This document shows positions 13,683 to 19,587 of a stretch of 19,587 nt of DNA, one piece after another. Each line of letters starts with the position of its first letter. The stretch's first letter is position 1. The translations under genes and the position numbers were made by a program. The notes under the pieces were generated by a model, which did no database searches, had not been told where the DNA came from, and was given only the letters and a program-made list of their open reading frames with translations. The stretch comes from an uncultured Actinomycetes bacterium (GTDB taxonomy: Bacteria; Actinomycetota; Acidimicrobiia; Acidimicrobiales; Ilumatobacteraceae): assembly GCA_937927625.1 (NCBI GenBank), contig CALBSD010000100.1:1-19587 (forward strand), given 5' to 3'.

Positions 13683-14907
13683 TGCACACATCGCTTCCCT
13701 TTTGTCCTATGTCGACGAATCGCCTACTCCGTTTCACGTTGTAGAGACCACGAAGAATCGGTTGGTGAGCCAAGGATTTTCAGAACAGAATGTTCTTGGA
13801 GAAGAAATTCATCAACGCGGATTTCTGATCCAAGATGGTGCAATTGTTGCATGGTCACTCGGCGATAGTGGCGCACCACTTCGAATCATCGGAGCCCACA
13901 CTGACTCCCCTAATCTTCGAGTGCAGCCGAATCCCGACATCACTGCTGCGGGATGGTCCCAATTAGGAATCGAAATCTATGGCGGAGTTCTACTGAATTC
14001 ATGGCTCGATCGTGATCTTGGAATTGCTGGTCGAGTGGTGTGCGCCGATGGTTCTGTTCATTTGTTTTCAGATGCAAGTGCAATTGCACGTGTGCCGCAA
14101 TTAGCAATTCACCTCGACAGAGAAATCAGCGAGCGCGGTTTATTACTTGATAAGCATCTGCATACGGTGCCGGTATGGGGCACGAATGCTCCGCATTTCT
14201 CATCTTGGTTGCAGGAAAAGACAGGGCGTACTGACGTTGTTGCATACGACGCACATCTCTTTGATGTGACGCCTGGTTCTCTGCTGGGTGTCGATCAATC
14301 TCTGATTGTCAGTGCTCGACTTGATAATCAGTTGTCTTGTTGGGCAGCAATCGAAGCTCTTGTTCAATCAGATAGTGAGTTCACGTCCATCATCATCTTG
14401 AACGACCATGAAGAAGTGGGCTCCGAAAGTGTGACGGGAGCGGCTGGACCACTGTTGGAAAATGTGGTGAGCCGTATTCTCGATTCACAGACAGATGCCA
14501 AGAAGTCTCGTCATGACATCGCACGGGAATCCTGGTGTTTGTCGGCGGACAATGCTCATGCTGTTCATCCGAATTATCAAGAGCGCCATGATCCACGACA
14601 TGGACCACGCGTTAATGCTGGTCCTGCTCTCAAACTAAATGGCAACCAGCGCTATGCAACAACTGCGCGTGGTGCTGCTCACATTCGTTCTGTTGCGCAG
14701 AAAGCAAACACGCCTCTGCAGACATTCGTGAGTCGCAACAACATGCCGTGTGGTTCAACAATTGGACCGATTACGTCAACGCGCCTTGGCATTGAAGCAA
14801 TTGATATTGGCGTCCCACAACTCTCGATGCACTCTGCTCGCGAAATGTGCGGCGCTGATGATCCGCAACATCTCGTTGCGCTGATGACGCAGTTCCTGAA
14901 TAGCTAA
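13675..14907 (+). CDS. apeB: M18 family aspartyl aminopeptidase
   Basis: A 410-residue cytoplasmic metallopeptidase of family M18 that removes N-terminal acidic or neutral residues from peptides. Residues are numbered from the ATG at 13675. The N-terminus SYVDESPTPFHVVE is typical. The di-metal site is complete: His75 and Asp77 in GAHTDSPNLRV, bridging Asp217 in SARLDNQLSC, the general-base glutamates in NDHEEVGSES (246-247), Asp292 in SADNAHAVHPNY and His386 in SMHSAREMC. Length fits the family (about 430). The frame is open upstream to 13627, but that would place extra residues before the conserved start. The start overlaps the phosphatase stop by eight bases. It converges with plsC, both stops lying in CTAA. 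Confidence 0.94.
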   Translation: MGNAHIASLLSYVDESPTPFHVVETTKNRLVSQGFSEQNVLGEEIHQRGFLIQDGAIVAWSLGDSGAPLRIIGAHTDSPNLRVQPNPDITAAGWSQLGIEIYGGVLLNSWLDRDLGIAGRVVCADGSVHLFSDASAIARVPQLAIHLDREISERGLLLDKHLHTVPVWGTNAPHFSSWLQEKTGRTDVVAYDAHLFDVTPGSLLGVDQSLIVSARLDNQLSCWAAIEALVQSDSEFTSIIILNDHEEVGSESVTGAAGPLLENVVSRILDSQTDAKKSRHDIARESWCLSADNAHAVHPNYQERHDPRHGPRVNAGPALKLNGNQRYATTARGAAHIRSVAQKANTPLQTFVSRNNMPCGSTIGPITSTRLGIEAIDIGVPQLSMHSAREMCGADDPQHLVALMTQFLNS

Positions 14908-15593
14908 CGCTTGTTGGGTGTGCCAGCAAGTTGCTGAGCTTCATCGAATAGGCGTTGCAGTTCAATGGTCAATTGCTCGGTCACGTCCTTCACGGCTGAA
15001 CGCGGGATGCGACCGGTCTCATCTGCTTGGGCCACGATTGGTTCGCCGACAACTAGTACGCACTTACGCGGATAAATCATCTTTGACCCCTTGGGCATGA
15101 CGCCTTCAGAGCCTCCAATGCCGACGGGGATAATCGGAACACCGGCTTTCACGGCCACATAGGCGGCTCCGTCAAAAAGTGGTTGTACGACTGGACCAGA
15201 CTGACGTGTTCCTTCTGGAAAGAGAACAAGAGGCTCGCCTGATTCAAGAACTGCGATGCAACGCTTCAGTGCTTCACGATCAGCGGATCCACGCGTTACA
15301 GGGAACGCACCTAAGGAAGAAATAATCCATCCGATGGGTTTGATCTTCCAGATGGAATCTTTACCCATGAAGCGCATGCGACGTGAAGTCACTGCTGCTG
15401 CCAAAGGCGTATCGATATTTGAACGATGAATGGGCGCCAACAAAAAAGCACCAGATTTTGGCACGTTGTGTTTGCCAACGATTCGAGCACGTGTGTAGCC
15501 AACACTGACAGCAACAACGAGGCCGCGAATAAGGGTGTAAAAGATGCGACTCAAGAATGAGTCGCCAGCCACATGGGTATCGACTTCTGCCAT
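14904..15593 (-). CDS. plsC: 1-acyl-sn-glycerol-3-phosphate acyltransferase
   Basis: A 229-residue PlsC-type acyltransferase that acylates lysophosphatidic acid to phosphatidic acid at the inner face of the membrane. Motif I is HRSNID (56-61), the catalytic HX4D. Motif III is FPEGTR (125-130), and GVPIIPVGIGG (151-161) fits motif IV. A hydrophobic N-terminal segment (about 17-33) could anchor it. The C-terminus is a charged helix. It starts three bases after cmk, with AAGGGA formed by the last cmk codons as Shine-Dalgarno sequence, six bases from the ATG. Last gene of the guaB1-cmk-plsC run; the cmk-plsC adjacency is common in Actinobacteria and relatives. Confidence 0.93.
   Translation of the reverse strand: MAEVDTHVAGDSFLSRIFYTLIRGLVVAVSVGYTRARIVGKHNVPKSGAFLLAPIHRSNIDTPLAAAVTSRRMRFMGKDSIWKIKPIGWIISSLGAFPVTRGSADREALKRCIAVLESGEPLVLFPEGTRQSGPVVQPLFDGAAYVAVKAGVPIIPVGIGGSEGVMPKGSKMIYPRKCVLVVGEPIVAQADETGRIPRSAVKDVTEQLTIELQRLFDEAQQLAGTPNKR
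14910..14930 (+). terminator. Possible hairpin after apeB
   Basis: CTTGTTGG and CCAGCAAG can pair as an 8-bp stem with one G-U pair around GTGTG, just after the apeB stop. No T-run follows. It lies within the last codons of the opposing plsC gene, so it may be chance. Confidence 0.25.
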
Positions 15594-15596
15594 GAC

Positions 15597-16238
15597 TTAT
15601 CCCTTAATCCTTTCGTAATGACCGACAATGATGGACACCACCTCGGATATATCCAGGCCAGTGGAATCGACCACGATTGCGTCTACAGCAGGACGCAATG
15701 GTGAATCGGTACGTTCTGAGTCAATGCGATCTCGTTCAGCAATATTTGCTGCCACTGCGGCTATGTCTCCGCCACTTTGACCCACACGACGAGCAGCACG
15801 TTCTTCAGGTGACGCAGTGAGAAAGATCTTGACTTCTGCATTTGGGAAGACAACGGTTCCAATGTCGCGTCCTTCGACAACTCCACCGCCATGAGATGCG
15901 ATCCATCGTTGTTGTTGATGGCGCATTGCTGTGCGAACTGGTGTGTGTGCAGCAATCACGCTGACAATCGAGGCAATCTCTGGAGTACGTATCAGTTCCG
16001 AGACATCTTCACCATTGAGTGACGAACGAGTTCCTTCAACAGAGATGTCTGCGACTTCTGCAATGGAGCCAACCGCAGATTCCTCCGACGGACTCACATT
16101 GTCTCGAATGGTTTGCAGTGCAACACACCGATACATGGCACCGGTGTCTAGATATGGAAGTCCAGATGCATCTGCGACAAGTTTTGCCACAGTTGATTTA
16201 CCCGCTCCTGCGGGCCCATCAATGGCAATGACAGTCAA
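15597..16238 (-). CDS. cmk: Cytidylate kinase
   Basis: A 213-residue CMP/dCMP kinase that makes CDP for nucleic-acid and CDP-diacylglycerol synthesis. The P-loop is GPAGAGKST (8-16), followed by DTGAMYR (31-37), the CMP-domain region, VVEGRDIGTVVFPNAEVKIF and the lid sequence ERDRIDSERTDSPLRPA. Length matches bacterial Cmk. The best start is the TTG at 16238, three bases after the guaB1 stop: it places the P-loop at the standard depth and no ATG or GTG lies nearby upstream. There is no Shine-Dalgarno sequence, so translation probably depends on the preceding gene. It encodes the Shine-Dalgarno site of plsC in its last codons. Confidence 0.95.
   Translation of the reverse strand: MTVIAIDGPAGAGKSTVAKLVADASGLPYLDTGAMYRCVALQTIRDNVSPSEESAVGSIAEVADISVEGTRSSLNGEDVSELIRTPEIASIVSVIAAHTPVRTAMRHQQQRWIASHGGGVVEGRDIGTVVFPNAEVKIFLTASPEERAARRVGQSGGDIAAVAANIAERDRIDSERTDSPLRPAVDAIVVDSTGLDISEVVSIIVGHYERIKG
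15600..15605 (-). promoter_or_regulatory. Shine-Dalgarno AAGGGA for plsC
   Basis: AAGGGA on the minus strand is encoded by the last two sense codons of cmk and lies six bases before the plsC ATG. It is one of few clear ribosome-binding sites here. Confidence 0.6.
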
Positions 16239-16241
16239 CTG

Positions 16242-17678
16242 TTACCAACTAGTGCCGAGAGGGCGACCCTCGTCATACCCTGCAGAACTCTGCACGCCGA
16301 CAACTGCCCGGTCATGGAACTCTTCCAAGCTTGCAGCTCCGGCATAGGTGCAAGACGAGCGAAGTCCGGCGACGATCTGGTCGATGATGTCTTCAACGCC
16401 AGGACGCTGCGAATCGAGATACATGCGTGAAGAGCTAATTCCCTCTTCAAACAGTTCTTTCTTCGCGCGTTCAAAGGCGGTCTCTGTACGAGTGCGGTTT
16501 TTCACGGCTCGGTTAGATGCCATGCCGAAGCTCTCTTTGTACAGACGACCTTCTGTGTCGCGAAGTGTGTCTGCGGCAGACTCGTAGGTGCCAGCAAGCC
16601 ATGAACCAAACATCACGCTTGATGCACCGGCGGCAACTGCGAGTGCTACGTCACGTGGATAACGAACTCCACCATCAGCCCATACGTGCTTGCCCATTGA
16701 GCGAGCAACTTCTGCGCTTTCAAGTACTGCGGAGAACTGTGGACGTCCAACGCCTGTCATCATTCGGGTGGTGCACATGGCGCCAGGTCCGACACCGACT
16801 TTGATGATGTCAGCACCAGCGTTGATGAGATCACGCGTACCGTCTCGAGTAACAACATTGCCAGCAACGATGGGCACGCCAGGTGCTGCGCCGCGGACTG
16901 CCTCAATCGCGCGAATCATCGAAGCCTGATGGCCGTGAGCGGTATCAATAACTAAAACATCGACGCCGAGAGCGACAAGGTCACGCGCACGTTGCGCAGG
17001 ATCTCCGTTAATGCCGACAGCAACAGAAGTGAGGAACTCACCACTGCTGTTCAACGCAGGCTTGTAAATGGTGGAACGAAGTGCGCCCTTACGCGTGATT
17101 GCACCCACAAGAACACCATTGGCATCGATAACTGGTGCAAATGAAAGACGTTGTTCAACAAGTGCGTCGTGAATTTCAGATACCGACTGATTGTCGCGGA
17201 AGCACACCATGTCGAGATTCATGACATTCTTCAACTGTGTGAAGCGGTCAAAACCTGCAGCGTCGTGCTCGGTAAAGATTCCCAACGGACGATTGTCTGC
17301 ATCGACCACCACAACGGCACCATGTGCACGCTTGTGAATCAAACTGATTGCCTCGCCGAGTGTGTCCTCTGGCGCCAATGTGATCGGTGTTTCGAAAATG
17401 GGATGGCGTGTCTTCACATGACATACCACGGTCTCGATGATGTCGAGTGGAATGTCTTGTGGAAGGACCACCAAGCCACCACGGCGGGCAACAGTTTCTG
17501 CCATGCGGCGTCCGGCCACTGCAGTCATGTTGGATACCACGATGGGGATATTCGTTCCGATCTGGTCGGCTGTGCTGAGGTCGACATCGAGCCTGGATGC
17601 AACGTTCGACATGGAGGGAACCATGAAGACATCGTTGTATGTCAGGTCGTGCGCGGGGGTCTGCTGTAAGAAGCGCAT
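16242..17678 (-). CDS. guaB1: GuaB1-type GMP reductase with CBS domains
   Basis: A 478-residue IMPDH/GMPR-family protein, closely like mycobacterial GuaB1 along its whole length (opening MRFL...DLTYNDVFMVPS, closing AVVGVQSSAGYDEGRPL). The barrel carries a CBS pair at about 95-205. The active-site cysteine is Cys302 in VGPGAMCTTRMMTGVGRPQ. The later loop reads YKESFGMAS, like GMP reductases, and lacks the KxYRGMGS flap form of IMP dehydrogenase. Mycobacterial GuaB1 has been shown to reduce GMP to IMP with NADPH, so GMP reductase is the better name, though automatic pipelines tend to write IMP dehydrogenase. The CBS pair implies nucleotide regulation. It is first in the guaB1-cmk-plsC run and divergent from a hydrolase across 27 bases. 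Confidence 0.9.
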   Translation of the reverse strand: MRFLQQTPAHDLTYNDVFMVPSMSNVASRLDVDLSTADQIGTNIPIVVSNMTAVAGRRMAETVARRGGLVVLPQDIPLDIIETVVCHVKTRHPIFETPITLAPEDTLGEAISLIHKRAHGAVVVVDADNRPLGIFTEHDAAGFDRFTQLKNVMNLDMVCFRDNQSVSEIHDALVEQRLSFAPVIDANGVLVGAITRKGALRSTIYKPALNSSGEFLTSVAVGINGDPAQRARDLVALGVDVLVIDTAHGHQASMIRAIEAVRGAAPGVPIVAGNVVTRDGTRDLINAGADIIKVGVGPGAMCTTRMMTGVGRPQFSAVLESAEVARSMGKHVWADGGVRYPRDVALAVAAGASSVMFGSWLAGTYESAADTLRDTEGRLYKESFGMASNRAVKNRTRTETAFERAKKELFEEGISSSRMYLDSQRPGVEDIIDQIVAGLRSSCTYAGAASLEEFHDRAVVGVQSSAGYDEGRPLGTSW

Positions 17679-17689
17679 AGGGCGTCACG

Positions 17690-17695
17690 AGACTA
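17690..17695 (-). promoter_or_regulatory. -10-like hexamer TAGTCT for guaB1
   Basis: TAGTCT on the minus strand is 11 bases before the ATG at 17678, giving a leader of about four or five bases. It shares two base pairs with the divergent TACCCT element. Confidence 0.4.
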
Positions 17696-17699
17696 CCCT
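17694..17699 (+). promoter_or_regulatory. -10-like hexamer TACCCT for the 17706 gene
   Basis: TACCCT, six bases, then the ATG at 17706: a leaderless-type start, overlapping the divergent guaB1 element. Confidence 0.45.
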
Positions 17700-17705
17700 T
17701 TCTGT

Positions 17706-18401
17706 ATGAGTTCATCCGAGAACAATCCCGTCGTCCTGGTCCACGGCTGGGCTGGCAACTTCCGCGATACCTGGCAGAAGCCTGGAATTGACGCCCTCCT
17801 CGGGGACATTGGCAGGACAGTTCTCCCCTTCAATCTGTTGGGCCATGGCGATCAAGACAAGCCCACAGACCCATCGGCCTATGTCGAGCTTCCGCAGTGG
17901 TTTCTAGAGAACCTTCCAGCGGACGCACCAGTGGTGGATGCAGTCGGCTTTTCACTCGGTGCCCTGACAATCTTGCGGGCCCTGATTGCGCAGCCCCAAC
18001 GGTTCGGCAAAGTCATCCTGGCAGGAATCGGTGACGGCGTGTTTGTGAAGTCAGCTCCGGATTCCAATCAGAGAATTATTGATGCTCTCGAGGGCAACGC
18101 GCCCGAAGATGACGAATTGGGTCGGATGTTTGCTCACTATGGCAATCAGCCAGGAAATGATGTGGCGGCACTCACGGCAATTATGAAGCGTCCGCCCTCG
18201 GAACCGATTGAACCGTCAACGCTCGGAGGAATACCGAACGAAGTACTCGTCGTCATCGGCGACAAAGATTTCACCTTCCCGGCAGAAAAGCTTGCGGCCG
18301 CATTCCCCAATGGTCGACTCGTTGTGTTGAAGAACACCGACCACTTTGCGACGCCCGATTCGTTTTCCTTCATCGACCAGATACTCGACTTCTTCGCATG
18401 A
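17706..18401 (+). CDS. Alpha/beta-fold hydrolase, short form
   Basis: A 231-residue alpha/beta hydrolase with a small cap. The sequence shows VVLVHGWAGNFRDTW (9-23, oxyanion HG), LPFNLLGHGDQDKP (40-53), the nucleophile elbow GFSLGA with Ser83, the acid region VVIGDKDF (Asp186 or Asp188) and KNTDHFATPDSF with His213. No signal peptide, so cytoplasmic. Substrate unknown; small carboxylesterase is the plain reading. It overlaps the Sua5 gene by four bases (ATGA) and is probably translated in concert with it, though no functional link is evident. The ATG is backed by TACCCT six bases upstream. Confidence 0.9.
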   Translation: MSSSENNPVVLVHGWAGNFRDTWQKPGIDALLGDIGRTVLPFNLLGHGDQDKPTDPSAYVELPQWFLENLPADAPVVDAVGFSLGALTILRALIAQPQRFGKVILAGIGDGVFVKSAPDSNQRIIDALEGNAPEDDELGRMFAHYGNQPGNDVAALTAIMKRPPSEPIEPSTLGGIPNEVLVVIGDKDFTFPAEKLAAAFPNGRLVVLKNTDHFATPDSFSFIDQILDFFA

Positions 18402-19312
18402 CACCTCACGGCATCACGTCCGATGTCTCCCTCGCCGCCCAAGTACTGGCGGAGGGTGGAATTATCGGCATGCCAACAGAGACCGTCTATGGATTGGCTG
18501 CACTGGCCCGCAATGAAGAAGCGGTGCATCGTGTCTTCGATACAAAAGGGCGCCCACGCAATCACCCGCTCATTGTTCATCTCTCACCAGAAAGCGATAT
18601 CCATCGCTGGGGACTCTTCAATGAGACCGCGCAGAAGTTCGCTGATGCCTTTTGGCCAGGTCCACTCACATTGCTGGTCCCACGAACATCAAACGTGCCC
18701 GATTGGGTGACAGGTGGTCGCGACACGGTTGCGATTCGAATTCCACAGCACCCGATTGCACAGCAGTTACTTTCCATTGTCAATGATGGGGTCGTCGCAC
18801 CTTCTGCTAATCGCTTTGGAAAAGTGAGCCCTACGACAGCACTTCACGTTGCATCAGATCTTGGTGAATCCGTCGACCTCATTCTTGATGGCGGCAGATG
18901 TGAAGTTGGTGTTGAGTCAACAATCGTTGAATGCACTGAGATATTTCAGATCTTGCGTCCCGGGCAAATCTCTGAAAGTGAAATATCCCTGGTGGCTGAG
19001 CGTGCCGTTTCATCATTGTCTGGACCCTCTCGAGCGCCAGGAATGTTGGAATCCCATTACGCACCAAATGCAAAAGTCATTTTGGTGGACTCCATTGACG
19101 AGGCTCAAACAGTCATTAATGGACTCGAGTCTTCAAACACATGTTCAGTCATCAATTACGACAATGCTGACGAATACGCAGAAAATCTTTATGACGATCT
19201 TCGTCGTGCCGATGCAAACAACGTTGCTGTTGTTATAGCTGTCCGTTCTCGGGATTCAGGAATAGGCGTCGCAGTAAACGACCGGCTAGCCAAAGCTGCA
19301 GCGCTTCGCTAA
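18398..19312 (+). CDS. L-threonylcarbamoyladenylate synthase, Sua5 form
   Basis: A 304-residue enzyme making threonylcarbamoyl-AMP from threonine, bicarbonate and ATP for the universal tRNA t6A37 modification. The YrdC-like domain (about 1-205) has GMPTETVYGLAA (24-35), the KGRPRNHPLIVHL segment (Lys50 and Arg52), FWPGPLTLLV, APSANRFGKVSPT and GVESTIVE. The linker PGMLESHYAP (214-223) leads to the Sua5-specific C-terminal domain ending GIGVAVNDRLAKAAALR. So it is the two-domain Sua5 type rather than the short TsaC. Length is slightly below the family norm. The ATG overlaps the hydrolase stop by four bases. No tsaB, tsaD or tsaE is nearby. The stop shares CTAA with the opposing gene. Confidence 0.95.
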   Translation: MTPHGITSDVSLAAQVLAEGGIIGMPTETVYGLAALARNEEAVHRVFDTKGRPRNHPLIVHLSPESDIHRWGLFNETAQKFADAFWPGPLTLLVPRTSNVPDWVTGGRDTVAIRIPQHPIAQQLLSIVNDGVVAPSANRFGKVSPTTALHVASDLGESVDLILDGGRCEVGVESTIVECTEIFQILRPGQISESEISLVAERAVSSLSGPSRAPGMLESHYAPNAKVILVDSIDEAQTVINGLESSNTCSVINYDNADEYAENLYDDLRRADANNVAVVIAVRSRDSGIGVAVNDRLAKAAALR

Positions 19313-19584
19313 GACGGCCAATCAATCTGATTGAGTTGTTCAACGAGATAATCGCGCACTTCTTCGAGGGAAGGGACCTCTACTCCGCTTGTGGAACCCA
19401 CGGTGAGGTGAACGGTGGTTGCTCCTGCCTCGGGAACACACTCGCAACGACACCAGCCGTGCCGTGATTGTGGCAAAGAAGAGTCATGCAGTTGGAATTC
19501 CAAGAGATATGGAGGTTCATCTTGAATCGTTGGACCACATGTTGCAGCAACGACCTCAAGTGCCATCCAACATTCCACGGGCAA
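19309..19584 (-). CDS. Small protein of unknown function, possibly cut at 5' end
   Basis: Unrecognised. Up to 91 codons are visible from a TTG at 19584; the frame stays open to the window edge. Other candidate starts are a GTG at 19578 and an ATG at 19566; none has a visible ribosome-binding site or TANNNT hexamer within the available sequence, so the start is unresolved. The protein has alternating beta-like and polar stretches, cysteines including CxC (HGWCRCECVP), and a C-terminal helix (EVRDYLVEQLNQIDWPS). No membrane segment. The stop shares the tetranucleotide CTAA with the stop of the Sua5 gene. The same stop-sharing seen at two other convergent pairs here supports it being a real gene. 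Confidence 0.55.
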   Translation of the reverse strand: MPVECWMALEVVAATCGPTIQDEPPYLLEFQLHDSSLPQSRHGWCRCECVPEAGATTVHLTVGSTSGVEVPSLEEVRDYLVEQLNQIDWPS

Positions 19585-19587
19585 GAC

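Noticed and set aside
17151..17669. 172-codon open frame on the plus strand
   Set aside because: Fully antisense to guaB1; high in Cys and His with no recognisable motif, typical of a shadow frame.
1..19587. CRISPR array, insertion sequence, prophage, toxin-antitoxin or defence island
   Set aside because: No repeated spacer units, terminal inverted repeats, transposase, integrase or known defence domains were seen; gene content is housekeeping and metabolic.

Overview
The window is a gene-dense stretch of a bacterial chromosome with roughly balanced base composition. It looks like Actinomycetota, possibly a streamlined Acidimicrobiia-type lineage. The phylum call rests on the long-form transaldolase beside transketolase, a GuaB1-type CBS-containing GMP reductase closely resembling the mycobacterial protein, and a high share of leaderless-looking starts. 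The finer placement is inference. No tRNA, rRNA, CRISPR array, insertion sequence, prophage or plasmid gene is visible, and no gene-free stretch exceeds about 85 bases.

Layout. 1-721: the start of an alpha/beta hydrolase (cut by the window edge) and a TetR repressor, both on the minus strand. The repressor is divergent from a fatty-acid desaturase (782-1543), with a perfect 18-bp operator-like palindrome between them. 1564-6733: nagA, tkt, tal and a LOG/PpnN-like nucleotide hydrolase run in one direction with overlaps or tiny gaps. This joins amino-sugar entry, the non-oxidative pentose-phosphate branch and possible ribose-5-phosphate release from nucleotides. 6730-7736: a 61-residue helical protein and a cysteine-rich protein, both of unknown function, start divergently. 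7745-11954: a minus-strand run reads mobA, rhodanese, rnd, a 64-residue charged protein, typA. 11996-14907: a small membrane protein, an alpha/beta hydrolase (minus), a histidine phosphatase and an M18 aminopeptidase. 14904-17678: a minus-strand operon guaB1-cmk-plsC (GMP salvage, CMP phosphorylation, phospholipid acylation). 17706-19312: an alpha/beta hydrolase and the tRNA t6A enzyme Sua5/TsaC. 19309 to the right edge: a small unknown protein.

No exotic defence, mobile or biosynthetic system was found. The strongest non-gene signal is in start-site architecture. Eleven of about 22 start codons have a -10-like TANNNT hexamer exactly 6 or 7 bases upstream, so transcription would begin at or within a base or so of the start codon. 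This includes genes inside apparent operons (tkt, the LOG gene, the rhodanese), whose hexamers lie in the last codons of the preceding gene. Three genes instead have a clear Shine-Dalgarno sequence. The second signal is extreme packing: three convergent pairs share one YTAA tetranucleotide as the stop codon of both strands, and a fourth pair buries both stops in one perfect hairpin.
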